In this document: positions 26,759-35,414 of the stretch, one piece after another
Numbering within the stretch: the first letter of the stretch is position 1
How the letters are laid out: the number at the start of each line of letters is the position of its first letter
Assembly: GCA_023443745.1 (NCBI GenBank)
Contig: JAEZTB010000030.1
Location: 124,001 to 188,000 of the forward strand
DNA from: Bacillota bacterium
Lineage (GTDB): Bacteria > Bacillota > Clostridia > DSM-8532
Direction: 5' to 3'
DNA: 64,000 nt
Made by a program: the position numbers and the translations under genes
The notes under the pieces: model-generated
Seen by the model: the letters and a program-made list of their open reading frames with translations, nothing else
Told to the model about the DNA's origin: nothing
Database searches by the model: none

Positions 26759-27680
26759 GGCGGTCACCTCCGCTGTCCCCTACAATAAATCTCTTTTTAA
26801 GCTTTTCCAAAACGCCCCCTATTTTGGGTGCAGACAGGGCCAGAGCCACAATAACAGCCGAAACAAGCTTTAAGTCTGTTGCAGGCATGCCCAGCTCAAA
26901 GGCCATAGCAATAATAAACCGGTATAATACCGAACCCAGGGCAACTGCAGTTAATCTTCTCAAAAGGGACTTCGTTCCGAATACAACCTCACCAATGATA
27001 ACCGAAGCCAGTCCTATCACCACCATGCCCACGCCCATCTGAACATCTGAAAACCTCTGGAACTGGGCGATCATAGCGCCCGAAAGCCCCACAAGACCAT
27101 TGGACAGGGCAAGGCCTATAAGCTTGGTATAATCCGTATTCACCCCTGATGCTCTTACCATATGCTCATTATCACCGGTGGCTCTTAGAACAAATCCGAA
27201 ACGGGTCTTTAGGAAAAAAAACAGTGAAAGCAAAATAATAGCAAGAATGAAAACTGAGATCACAAGTCGGCTGTATTCACCTAAATATTCCGAAAGAGGT
27301 ATATTATAGATAGTTTCGCCGTTTTGAATTTTTACATTGGGCTTATTGCCCATGACCCTTAAATTCACCGAATAGAGGCCCAACATGACTAAAATACCTG
27401 CTAAAAGAGGTTGAACCCCAAGTTTTGTATTTAAGAGGGAGGTCACGCAACCCGCCAGTCCTCCTGCCAGAAAAGCTAAAGCAAGACCCAGCAGCGGATG
27501 CCCACTCGCACATAAAACGGCGCTGACGGCAGCTCCTAAAACGAAGCTGCCATCAACGGTCAGATCAGGTGTATTGAGGGTTCTGAAGGAAATGAACACC
27601 CCTAGCGCCATAACGGCGTAAACGATACCTAATTCACTTGCCCCCAGAAATAAGCTCGGGAGTCTTTCTAAAAAAGTCAT
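26751..27680 (-). CDS. trpY: ABC transporter permease, predicted tryptophan importer
   Basis: Membrane protein of 309 residues with eight to nine helices, of the branched-chain-amino-acid-like permease superfamily. RTLNTPDLTVDGSFVLGAAVSA near residue 35 is the typical conserved segment of the COG4120 group. It overlaps the ATPase gene and follows the binding protein by 36 bp. Confidence 0.75.
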   Translation of the reverse strand: MTFLERLPSLFLGASELGIVYAVMALGVFISFRTLNTPDLTVDGSFVLGAAVSAVLCASGHPLLGLALAFLAGGLAGCVTSLLNTKLGVQPLLAGILVMLGLYSVNLRVMGNKPNVKIQNGETIYNIPLSEYLGEYSRLVISVFILAIILLSLFFFLKTRFGFVLRATGDNEHMVRASGVNTDYTKLIGLALSNGLVGLSGAMIAQFQRFSDVQMGVGMVVIGLASVIIGEVVFGTKSLLRRLTAVALGSVLYRFIIAMAFELGMPATDLKLVSAVIVALALSAPKIGGVLEKLKKRFIVGDSGGDRHA

Positions 27681-27716
27681 AATTTGAGATCCCTCTTAGC
27701 CATTAGATTTAGCCTT

Positions 27717-28715
27717 TTACTTTTTTTCATTCTTAAGCTCAATAGCCTTGGAAAGAACATCTTCAGGTATAGTTATGCCCAAATTGGCCGCAGTATCTGG
27801 ATTAACATAAATATCCATATCAGTCATAAGCTTGACAGGAATCTCCCCAGGATTTTTTCCTTCCAGAACTTCAACTGCCATTTTTGCCGTTTCCTGGCCT
27901 AGAATTTCATAATTGATTCCGTATGTTGCAAGGCCCCCATCCTTAACCATGGAGTCAGCTCCTACATAAACAGGTATTTTCGCACCATTTGCCGTATCCG
28001 CAACAACCGACATGGCCGATGCGACCGTATTATCTATAGGAGAGAAGATAGCGTCAACTTTTTTCACCAGAGAATTGACTGCCTGCTGAACATCGGCGGA
28101 GCTGGCCACTGTGGCTTCTTCAACCACTAAGCCATTGCTCTTAGCATACTCTTTCAGGTCATTAATGACTGAAACCGAGTTGGGCTCACTTAGATTGTAC
28201 AAGGCTCCAACGGTTTTGATTCCCGGTGTAAGCTTCTGCGCAAGCTCCATAATGTCTTTTATGGATATGGCATCAGAGGTTCCCGTTATATTAGCCCCCG
28301 GCTTTTCAAGATTTGTGACGAGGCCGGTTCCGATGGGATCGGTGCAGGCTGAAAATATTATCGGAATTTTGGTTGTTTCACTCATAGCCTGTTGAGCCGA
28401 AGGTGTTGCAATGGCAATGATGAGATCGACCTTGCTGCTTACAAATTTCTGGCATATGGTTGTCAGATTGGTCATATCATTCTGCGCGTTCTGATAATCA
28501 ATTTTGATGTTTTCGCCGTCCTTATAGCCTTTAGCCTCAAGTTCTTTAACGATTGATTCCCGTATGGTATTCAAGGAAGGATGTTCAACAATTTGTACGA
28601 TTCCGATCTTTTTAACTGCATTCCTGTTGGCACCCTGGGCTCCACAGCCCGCCAGGCCAAACACCATAGTCAGAGCCATTGTGATTGTGAGGATGATTGA
28701 TACTAGTTTTTTCAT
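27717..28715 (-). CDS. trpX: ABC transporter solute-binding lipoprotein, predicted TrpX
   Basis: Binding lipoprotein of about 332 residues. The signal peptide is MKKLVSII with lipobox GLAGCG. The domain is of the COG2984 type (KKIGIVQIVEHPSLNTIRESIVKEL at the start of the mature part). The start at 28715 follows AAAGGTGG at 9 bp. It is the first gene downstream of the T-box leader; the likely UGG specifier makes tryptophan the best substrate guess. Confidence 0.75.
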   Translation of the reverse strand: MKKLVSIILTITMALTMVFGLAGCGAQGANRNAVKKIGIVQIVEHPSLNTIRESIVKELEAKGYKDGENIKIDYQNAQNDMTNLTTICQKFVSSKVDLIIAIATPSAQQAMSETTKIPIIFSACTDPIGTGLVTNLEKPGANITGTSDAISIKDIMELAQKLTPGIKTVGALYNLSEPNSVSVINDLKEYAKSNGLVVEEATVASSADVQQAVNSLVKKVDAIFSPIDNTVASAMSVVADTANGAKIPVYVGADSMVKDGGLATYGINYEILGQETAKMAVEVLEGKNPGEIPVKLMTDMDIYVNPDTAANLGITIPEDVLSKAIELKNEKK

Positions 28716-28783
28716 AGTCATTTCCACCTTTCAAAATAAATATGTTTATTTTTACTAAATGGGTTTTGCTCTGTTTGGCGATA

Positions 28784-28821
28784 AAACAAAAAATGCCTAT
28801 CCTCTTACAAGGACAAGCATT
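28784..28821 (-). terminator. T-box regulatory terminator
   Basis: On the minus strand AATGC-TTGTCCT pairs with AGGATAG-GCATT around a short loop, followed by TTTTTTGTTTT. It would compete with the antiterminator that contains the T-box sequence. Confidence 0.8.
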
Positions 28822-29046
28822 AGCCTGCGGTACCACCTTGATTGACGGTTCTTTTTCTGAACCATCCCCTTATACAGAGTGCCATCACACCCATTGCCCT
28901 TAACGCCGGCACTGCGTCAGCGGTTACTCGTTTCCTTTCGCCCTGCCCTCGGAGGCCCATTTGTCTGCTTTGTATCTGCCGGGCTCCCACCGTCCCCGGC
29001 TCTCTAAAAGATCATATGAGCAGTTTTACTTCCTCGTCTGCGGTTT
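28784..29046 (-). ncRNA. T-box riboswitch leader, probably tryptophan-specific
   Basis: The transcript contains the highly conserved T-box sequence AAGGTGGTACCGCAGG (complement of 28824-28839 and flanks) just before the terminator hairpin. A stem-I-like 5' part contains GAGGAAGTAAAA, an AGAGAG bulge region and, further on, AAAUGGGCC. The UGG at 28957-28959 is the most likely specifier codon, giving tryptophan; this reading was made by eye without a folded model. The T-box would sense uncharged tRNA and control the three-gene ABC transporter. Confidence 0.85.
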
Positions 29047-29052
29047 AAATGG

Positions 29053-29082
29053 ATTATAGCACCGAAGAACGGTAACAGTCAA
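29053..29082 (-). promoter_or_regulatory. Promoter of the T-box/trpXYZ transcript
   Basis: On the minus strand TTGACT (29077-29082), an 18-bp spacer and a perfect TATAAT (29053-29058) lie directly upstream of the T-box. Confidence 0.8.
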
Positions 29083-29106
29083 GGAGAAAATTTATGGGAC
29101 CAGCAT

Positions 29107-30396
29107 TTATTGAATGACTATATTACCTCGAGTACTCATAATATTAAGACTTTTTGAAGCATTCTGCTGATGGATAGAGAGCTCCTTATAATATTTGCCA
29201 TCATGATATACTCCGTCGGCTTCTAATTCCCCTGCTTCTGTTTTGGCATCTAAAATAAAAGGTATTCCGCTTTTTGAGATATCCAGAAAAATGTTGCCTG
29301 TATAAGTTTTGACTTTAATGTTTTGAATCACGTTGGTAATGAACACAAAACCACCCTTGCTTTCCAGCTCAATCCCTTTAGCATCATAATTTTGAGGTAA
29401 ATAGAGGGTAACCTCGGTACGGCTTTCATGTAAAGAGACAAAGTCAAATAGAGGATATCGGCCATTGCTGGTTTCTTTAAAGGTGATCTGTCTCTCATCA
29501 AGGGCAGCTTGATAAGTGAGCCATTCAGGCTGCTCATAGGTGATAACAATTTTATCTGTTTCCTTATCGGCATTTATGACCTTAATGTGGGAATGTGCCG
29601 TGTTTATGACTATTTTTTCAACATCAGAAGCACTGTACTCATTGACAACTACCCGGAGGTTTTCAGGCTTCATACTGTTAAATATGGTAAAAAGCTTGAT
29701 GGGGAGCCCTGAAGCAATGGTTAGAACAAGGCTGGCCAAAAGAATGATTGCAGATGTGATAACAAGGCGTTTATTGAATCCTTTACCTGCCGTCTCTTGC
29801 GGTGCTTGATAGGTCTCGGGATGGATTTTTTTCCTCAACATTTTTCTGATGGTTCGAGCGGATAAATCCATGAGCCGTCTGCTTATCTTAAAAAATGTAT
29901 AGGATAACAGGAACAGAAGACTTAGAGAGAAAAGCGCCATACCCAGGGTACCAAGACGTTCCGCAATATATACCGACGGAATTTTAAAGGTTTCATATAA
30001 CAGTCCGGAGAAGCTTATAACACCAGCTAAAAATGAAACAGCTGCTCCACCAAGAAAAACGATCAATACACTATAGACCAGGAAAAGGAATAAACCTCTT
30101 ACGAAATAGCCAACAGGGCTTGATACCCCCAGGAAGGCATTTTTCATGGCCTTGTTAAAGCTCTTAAGCCTGGGCTTTTTTTGAGCTTGGTTAAAATATT
30201 CTTCTGCCTGCAAAAGAGAGGCAATTTCCTGAGGGGTGCCCAATTGTTTAAAAACCTCATCCATGTCTTTACCCAAATACTGAGCATCCTTTAGATATTC
30301 TTCATAATAAAGAAGCGCACCTATTCTTTCTTCTTCAGAAAGTCCCGAAAGGTTTTCTTTCAGCTTATTTGTAAATTCTGTTATTCTCTCATCCAT
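29107..30396 (-). CDS. HAAS-domain/DUF4097 membrane protein
   Basis: Protein of 429 residues. The N-terminal 60 residues form a HAAS/DUF1700-type helical module (LSEEERIGALLYYEEYLKDA, GTPQEIASLL). About four hydrophobic segments follow (110-215), and a beta-rich DUF4097-like domain occupies 240-429. It overlaps the PadR gene by 8 bp. HAAS modules usually mediate contact with a PadR regulator, so the pair is probably a membrane-stress or envelope-sensing unit. Confidence 0.75.
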   Translation of the reverse strand: MDERITEFTNKLKENLSGLSEEERIGALLYYEEYLKDAQYLGKDMDEVFKQLGTPQEIASLLQAEEYFNQAQKKPRLKSFNKAMKNAFLGVSSPVGYFVRGLFLFLVYSVLIVFLGGAAVSFLAGVISFSGLLYETFKIPSVYIAERLGTLGMALFSLSLLFLLSYTFFKISRRLMDLSARTIRKMLRKKIHPETYQAPQETAGKGFNKRLVITSAIILLASLVLTIASGLPIKLFTIFNSMKPENLRVVVNEYSASDVEKIVINTAHSHIKVINADKETDKIVITYEQPEWLTYQAALDERQITFKETSNGRYPLFDFVSLHESRTEVTLYLPQNYDAKGIELESKGGFVFITNVIQNIKVKTYTGNIFLDISKSGIPFILDAKTEAGELEADGVYHDGKYYKELSIHQQNASKSLNIMSTRGNIVIQ

Positions 30397-30712
30397 TGAT
30401 ATCCCCTCCGATTATGATATTAAGAACATTCTTTAGGTCCTTAAGCTCGAGGATATATTCTTTGAAACGTATTTTCCCAGCTTTTGTGATACGGTAATAC
30501 TTCCTTAGCCGACCGGAAAATTCTTCGGTATAGGTATCCAGGAGCCCCTGACTCTCAAGCCGTCTCAATACCGGGTATAATGCTGACTCAGAAACCTCAA
30601 GAAGCTGTGTGATTTCCTGTGTAAGCTTATATCCATATGCGTCTTCTTTTCCCAAGACAAAGAGGACGCATACATCCAAAAGCCCTTTTTTCATTTGGGC
30701 ATCCAATGTCAA
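30389..30712 (-). CDS. PadR-family transcriptional regulator
   Basis: Winged-helix regulator of about 107 residues: QMKKGLLDVCVLFVLGKEDAYGYKLTQEI and YPVLRRLESQGLLDTY are the family hallmarks. Translation probably begins with TTG (30712 or 30706; GGGG is better spaced for 30706). It is translationally coupled to the HAAS/DUF4097 gene. Confidence 0.85.
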   Translation of the reverse strand: MTLDAQMKKGLLDVCVLFVLGKEDAYGYKLTQEITQLLEVSESALYPVLRRLESQGLLDTYTEEFSGRLRKYYRITKAGKIRFKEYILELKDLKNVLNIIIGGDING

Positions 30713-30799
30713 AACCCCATTTCACTCGTTTGTTATCGGGTTAACAACAATTCCATACTCCATCTTATACTAATTCGCAATAAAAATCATTGATTAACC

Positions 30800-31687
30800 T
30801 TAAAACAATCCATAATCAGCTGATTTAATGCCACACATTTTTTCAGACATCTCCCATAGCCTTAAGGCATTTCCTTCCTTTAACGCATATGGATTGGCTT
30901 TTTTAGCTTTGCAGGCTTTGAAATATATGTCCTCAGCATTTGCTGCAGAATCTTGGGTCGCAAGATAAATCAATGATTCCGCTGCTTCCGAAGGATCATC
31001 GCCACTGTTTTTGCGTATACTCCAAACAAAGTTCGCAATTCCCGTTGTACTTTTGAGCCCCATCTCAGTATTGACAAGGCCAGGATCAGCTGCATATGCA
31101 TAAACGCGGGATTCTTTACCCAACCTTCTTCGAAGCTCCCATGTGAAAAGCACATTTGCCAATTTGGATTGTTTATAGGCCAAGAGGCCATTATAGTGTT
31201 TTCTGAGAAGTACATCCTTCCAATGGATTCTGGTATGATAATGCGAGCCCGAGCTTAGGGTAATGATTTTTCCGGAAGGTGCATTCTTTAAAAGTGAGAA
31301 AAGCAAATGTGTCAAAAGAAAAGGTGCTAAATGGTTGACAGCAAACTGCATTTCAAACCCTTCATTTGTTGACATATACCAGCTTGTGAAAGTCCCGGCA
31401 TTGTTGATAAGGACATCCAGATGATATTGTCCATTGTCTGACAGGGTCTTTTTTACTGCCTCTGCCAAAAGCCTGATATTTTTAAGGGAAGACAGATCAG
31501 CCACCAGGAAATCCAGGGTTGATTCAGGGTAGCACTCAGATAATTCCCTCTTAACCTTCTCACATCTTTCCTGTGATCTTCCGACACCAATGATATGAGC
31601 TCCTTTTTCACATAGAGCTTTTGCTGTTGCCAAGCCGATACCTGAAGTAGCTCCCGTCAGGACCACCCATTTATTCTTTAAGTCCAT
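30800..31687 (-). CDS. Short-chain dehydrogenase/reductase
   Basis: SDR oxidoreductase of 295 residues resembling retinol-dehydrogenase-like enzymes. The cofactor loop is TGATSGIG (12-19). NNAG is near residue 95, the catalytic Ser near 140, and the active-site YKQSK near 171. It overlaps the upstream SDR gene by 10 bp and has AAAGGGGGT near the start. The two SDR genes form an operon; the substrate is unknown but probably lipophilic. Confidence 0.85.
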   Translation of the reverse strand: MDLKNKWVVLTGATSGIGLATAKALCEKGAHIIGVGRSQERCEKVKRELSECYPESTLDFLVADLSSLKNIRLLAEAVKKTLSDNGQYHLDVLINNAGTFTSWYMSTNEGFEMQFAVNHLAPFLLTHLLFSLLKNAPSGKIITLSSGSHYHTRIHWKDVLLRKHYNGLLAYKQSKLANVLFTWELRRRLGKESRVYAYAADPGLVNTEMGLKSTTGIANFVWSIRKNSGDDPSEAAESLIYLATQDSAANAEDIYFKACKAKKANPYALKEGNALRLWEMSEKMCGIKSADYGLF

Positions 31688-32499
31688 ACCTCTACCCCCT
31701 TTGGGCCATGGCTCTTTTTAAAAGCTCCCTTCCATCTTACCGACAGACATCGGGCGATAATGGTTTGGGGTACCCATCGTCCGAGAAAATGAAGCATCCG
31801 GTTGGCTGCTCCGGGAATATAAACAGCTTTTCCCTTTAAGGCTCTTTTGATGGTGTTAGAGGCAACATATCCAACATTATTGGTTGTCATTCTTCCCATA
31901 AAGCCTTGAGCCTCTATGCACTTTATAACTAATGGATTTGTTGGCATTCCACCGGGACAAAGTGTTGTAACGGTGGCCCCGAAGCCCTTGATTTCTTCGC
32001 GAAGGGCCAAAGAGAAATTTAAAAGAAATCGTTTCGAAGCAGCATAGGTTGCCTTAATGGGAATGGGATAATAAGCGGCCATACTGGCAACATTGATAAT
32101 TCTGAAGGTTCTTCCTTTGCCTCTAAACCGCATGATCTCGTGGGTCATTTCAAGGTTGGCTTCTATATTCAACCTTACAATGTTTCTAATCTGTTCCTTG
32201 CTGTTGTCTAAAAAAGTTCCTTCAAAATCTACTCCTGCCACATTAATGAGGCTCCAGAAATAGCAGCCTTTTGCCTCAATAGATTCAAAAAGCTTGGCTC
32301 TGGAGGCTACATCGGTCAAATCACACACCTCATAGCATACAGAAATACCATAGGTGTTTTGAAGTCCTTCTGCTATTCTGGTCAGAGATTCCTCATCGGT
32401 ATCGGTGAGGAAGACATCCCATCCCCTGCTTGCACATTCCACAGCGAAGGCTTTACCAAGCCCCCCTGCACCACCGGTTATACAAACATAACTTTTCAT
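31678..32499 (-). CDS. Short-chain dehydrogenase/reductase
   Basis: SDR of about 273 residues. Cofactor motif TGGAGGLG (6-13); active-site YAASK near 153, with the catalytic Ser before it. The start at 32499 (MKSYV) follows AAAAGGAG at 7 bp; the longer frame from 32547 would run into the promoter. The C-terminal ~60 residues are hydrophobic/basic, suggesting membrane association. Confidence 0.85.
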   Translation of the reverse strand: MKSYVCITGGAGGLGKAFAVECASRGWDVFLTDTDEESLTRIAEGLQNTYGISVCYEVCDLTDVASRAKLFESIEAKGCYFWSLINVAGVDFEGTFLDNSKEQIRNIVRLNIEANLEMTHEIMRFRGKGRTFRIINVASMAAYYPIPIKATYAASKRFLLNFSLALREEIKGFGATVTTLCPGGMPTNPLVIKCIEAQGFMGRMTTNNVGYVASNTIKRALKGKAVYIPGAANRMLHFLGRWVPQTIIARCLSVRWKGAFKKSHGPKGVEVWT

Positions 32500-32538
32500 A
32501 GTAGCTCCTTTTAGGCGTGAATTCATATCTCTGCTAAT

Positions 32539-32567
32539 ACTATACAATGTATAATATTATATGTCAA
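32539..32567 (-). promoter_or_regulatory. Promoter of the SDR operon with overlapping dyad
   Basis: TTGACA (32562-32567), a 17-bp spacer and TATAGT (32539-32544) on the minus strand. The palindrome TATACAATGTATA (32541-32553) overlaps the -10, and a related TGTATACA lies about 30 bp further upstream, as for a TetR- or MerR-type regulator. Confidence 0.65.
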
Positions 32568-32700
32568 CTATTATTTTTTATTGTATTGTATACATGCTTT
32601 GAAAATGACCTGCATAGTAAACGGAGTAGCAGAGAGATTATTCATGCTATAACAAAATTACCTTGCTGGTGCTGCGGTAACTTTATTGATACTCGTTCCT

Positions 32701-32740
32701 CGTATTAAAAAGAATGACAGTGGGAACACCCCCACTGTCA
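32701..32740 (-). terminator. Terminator of the FAD-Rieske oxidoreductase gene
   Basis: On the minus strand TGACAGTGGG pairs perfectly with CCCACTGTCA and is followed by TTCTTTTT, 27 bp after the stop codon. Confidence 0.8.
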
Positions 32741-32766
32741 CACACTTTCTGCCCGTAAATATTAAT

Positions 32767-34275
32767 TCACTTAATTTGCGGATTTGCTTTATTCTTGGGT
32801 TCACTGTAGCTGTTCAACCTTAACTCGGCGGGGCCTTCCAGAATATTGCCCTTGTAATCGAATCGGGAGCCATGGCAGGGGCAGTCCCAGGTTTTTTCCT
32901 GAGAGTTCCATCTTAGTTCGCAGCTCATGTGGGTACAGGAGGTGTCCACCAGGTAGATATTATCCTCTTCATCCCTGTAATAGCCGCAGCGCTTGCCGTT
33001 TACATTGACTATAACACCTACCCCTTTTTCTTCCGGGAGCTCTGCCTCACCCATATTGAGCTTTCCACCCAACCACTGAACGGCCATATCAACATTCTCC
33101 TTGACAAAATTGAAGGATACGATATCCTTAACCCTCACGTTCGAGAATAAAGCCTCGTAATCGGACGCATCATCAAGGATCAAGTTTGAGATAACCATAG
33201 CCGCGGCCGCACTGTTGGTCAACCCCCATTTATTAAAGCCTGTAGCCACATAAATATTCTTGTAGTCGGAATTGAGATAGCCAATATAAGGAACATAATC
33301 ATGGGTTTTATAATCCTGAGCAGACCACTGAAATTTTACCGCCTCGGTTTTGAAGACATCCCTGGCAAAGTCCTTTAACTTCTGGTAATGATCTTCATCC
33401 TTATGGCCGACCTTATGGTCTTCCCCCGCCACCATCAGTACCTTCTCCTCCGGAATATAACGGAGCGATATGGTTGGATTTTCAATATTGATCATATGCG
33501 CGTCCGGAAAGGATTCCAGCTCGACCCCAACAATATAGCTTCTATCAGGCTTTAATCGTGCAAAATAAAAACCCATCCCATCATAACAGGGATAATGGGA
33601 AGTTATGATGACCTTTTTGGCCTCGATTTTCTTCTCATTCTCAAGGTTGATGGTGCACTTTATACCGGGCTGGAAATCTACCACCCGTGTGTTCTCAAAG
33701 ATTTTCCCACCCTGCTGTATGCACTGCTCGGCCAAGGCATCCAGATAGCGTTTCGGATGAAACTGTGCCTGGTTTTTCATTTTCAGGGCACATAAAACAT
33801 CTAAAGGAATAGGTAGTTCCTTTTCGAAGGAACAGTCGATCCCCAGTTTCTGATAAAGGTCAAATTCCTTTTCCATCTTTTCGACATAGCCGGTATCCTG
33901 TGTGAAGAGATAGGCCGGCAGGCGTTTAAACTGGCAATCGATATGGTCTTCCTTTGTTCGGTCTTCAATAAACTGAATGGCGTTTGTGTTAATATGATAG
34001 TACTGCTTGGCCTTATCAAGTCCGTAATTCTTTTCGATTTTTGAATAGATATCATCATGCTGGGCTGTTGCTTTACCTGTATTACGGCCCGAAGAGCCAT
34101 AGCCTATACGGTTTGCGTCAATAAGGCTGACATTCAGTCCCGCTTTGGTCAGCATATAAAGGCAGGTAATCCCTGCAAGTCCTCCGCCTATAATTAAATA
34201 ATCAGTTGCTAAATCCTCTTTCAAGGGTTCGTATGTTTTCCCTTCCGAGCTTAAAATCCAATAAGGCGCATTCAT
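32767..34275 (-). CDS. FAD-dependent oxidoreductase with C-terminal Rieske domain
   Basis: Fusion of about 502 residues. The N-terminal DAO-like domain has the FAD motif DYLIIGGGLAGITCLYML (25-42) and the GRNTGKATAQHDD segment. The last 90 residues form a Rieske [2Fe-2S] domain with CTHMSC and CPCHGSRFD supplying Cys/His ligands. The start at 34275 follows AAAGGAG at 8 bp. This combination is known in clostridia and bacilli; the electron acceptor and substrate are not. It lies 63 bp downstream of the AraC gene on the same strand. Confidence 0.85.
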   Translation of the reverse strand: MNAPYWILSSEGKTYEPLKEDLATDYLIIGGGLAGITCLYMLTKAGLNVSLIDANRIGYGSSGRNTGKATAQHDDIYSKIEKNYGLDKAKQYYHINTNAIQFIEDRTKEDHIDCQFKRLPAYLFTQDTGYVEKMEKEFDLYQKLGIDCSFEKELPIPLDVLCALKMKNQAQFHPKRYLDALAEQCIQQGGKIFENTRVVDFQPGIKCTINLENEKKIEAKKVIITSHYPCYDGMGFYFARLKPDRSYIVGVELESFPDAHMINIENPTISLRYIPEEKVLMVAGEDHKVGHKDEDHYQKLKDFARDVFKTEAVKFQWSAQDYKTHDYVPYIGYLNSDYKNIYVATGFNKWGLTNSAAAAMVISNLILDDASDYEALFSNVRVKDIVSFNFVKENVDMAVQWLGGKLNMGEAELPEEKGVGVIVNVNGKRCGYYRDEEDNIYLVDTSCTHMSCELRWNSQEKTWDCPCHGSRFDYKGNILEGPAELRLNSYSEPKNKANPQIK

Positions 34276-34338
34276 AGTCATGTCTCCTTTATCCGCACAT
34301 TTTTGCTTAGTTTGCGGCAATTAAAGGGAAATCATGCA

Positions 34339-35232
34339 TTACATCCTTGGAGAATGCTTTTTGCGGAATTCAGACGGTGAGCATCCAGCCCGTTTCCCAA
34401 ACAGATAACTGAAATAGGGAATATTTTCAAATCCGCAGCGCTCAGAGATTTCAGCTATAGAACAGTCGGTTCCCGCCAGCAGCTCTTTGGCCCGGCTCAT
34501 TTTTAAATCAATTATGTAAGCATTAGGCGTTAGGCCCACAGTTTTGGTGAAGACAGCATGAAAGTAATTAGGGCTTAAGCCCGCAGCACAGGAAAGCTCA
34601 CGTAAATCTATTTTCTTATTTTGATTAAGCTCTATATACTCCAGGCTTTTTTTAATGGTGTAGTAGTGGGGGCCCGAGAGAGCCTTTAGCGCATGAATAG
34701 GATTCATTGCATCCCGGTAAAGGTTTTGCAGCAAATCCAAAATAAGAGCCCTGCATCTAATAATGGAGCCCGCTTTGGAGTTTATTGTTTCATTGAGAAC
34801 TTCTGAAAAAAGCTGCCGATAATTTTTCTCCGGACTGCTGTGAGTTACAGCAGGAATGCTGTCAAGAACGGGATTTGAAAATATGGGCTGATAGGCCTGT
34901 TCTTGGTGCATGTCATAAGTGCCGGGGTCCTTGCCCATGGTCCCTTTTATGTCAAAGAAGACAGCAAAGCAGCTATAGGGCATAATACCCTGGGTGTACT
35001 GACCGGGCCTTCGAAATACAATATCACCTTTTTGAATCTTGTAATGCTTGTCATCAATGATCATGGATCCCTCGGATTCGGTGATATACTCAAGCTCATA
35101 ATCAAAAACATAGCGCGCTCTAAGCCTATGATAAGGCTGATAATTGGCATCCGAAAAAAAGTAACTTTTTAAAACTAATGGAGCAAACTCAGCCTCGTCC
35201 AGCAAAAGCGTTTTGACTATTAAATCAGGCAT
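34339..35232 (-). CDS. AraC-family transcriptional regulator
   Basis: Regulator of 297 residues: an N-terminal cupin-like sensing domain (DYELEYITESEGSMIID) and a C-terminal pair of helix-turn-helix units, the second in ISERCGFENIPYFSYLFGKRAGCSPSEFRK. The start at 35232 lies 8 bp after AGAGGTGG. It diverges from the large phosphorylase gene, which it may activate in response to a sugar, and lies upstream of the FAD-Rieske gene. Confidence 0.85.
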   Translation of the reverse strand: MPDLIVKTLLLDEAEFAPLVLKSYFFSDANYQPYHRLRARYVFDYELEYITESEGSMIIDDKHYKIQKGDIVFRRPGQYTQGIMPYSCFAVFFDIKGTMGKDPGTYDMHQEQAYQPIFSNPVLDSIPAVTHSSPEKNYRQLFSEVLNETINSKAGSIIRCRALILDLLQNLYRDAMNPIHALKALSGPHYYTIKKSLEYIELNQNKKIDLRELSCAAGLSPNYFHAVFTKTVGLTPNAYIIDLKMSRAKELLAGTDCSIAEISERCGFENIPYFSYLFGKRAGCSPSEFRKKHSPRM

Positions 35233-35317
35233 CCTTACAGCCACCTCTTTTCACTTGGTAAGTGTTATTGTATCATAAGATTTCGAAAATGAGAGGAAGT
35301 TTTTGAATAGATTAAAC

Positions 35318-35411
35318 CATCCTTTCGCGATAAGATGAACTAAGGAGCAATCGAATTTCGATCATCCCTAAGGAGCAATCGAAATTTTGATCATCCCTAA
35401 GGAAAGGATGA
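35318..35411 (+). promoter_or_regulatory. Inverted repeat that could mask the ribosome binding site
   Basis: CATCCTTTC (35318-35326) is the perfect complement of GAAAGGATG (35402-35410), which contains the ribosome binding site of the phosphorylase gene at 35415. The two family B repeats lie inside the loop. Folding would hide the AAAGGA site, suggesting translational control. Confidence 0.4.
35341..35397. repeat. Family B tandem hairpin repeat (28 and 29 bp units)
   Basis: Two units (35341-35368, 35369-35397), each TAAGGAGC, AATC, a short AT palindrome, GATCATCCC. A longer copy with the same ends but a different internal hairpin is at 53415-53474. Confidence 0.75.
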
Positions 35412-35414
35412 TAA

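Noticed and set aside
28842..29048. 68-codon plus-strand frame in the T-box region
   Set aside because: It lies entirely on the opposite strand of the T-box leader and has no domain.
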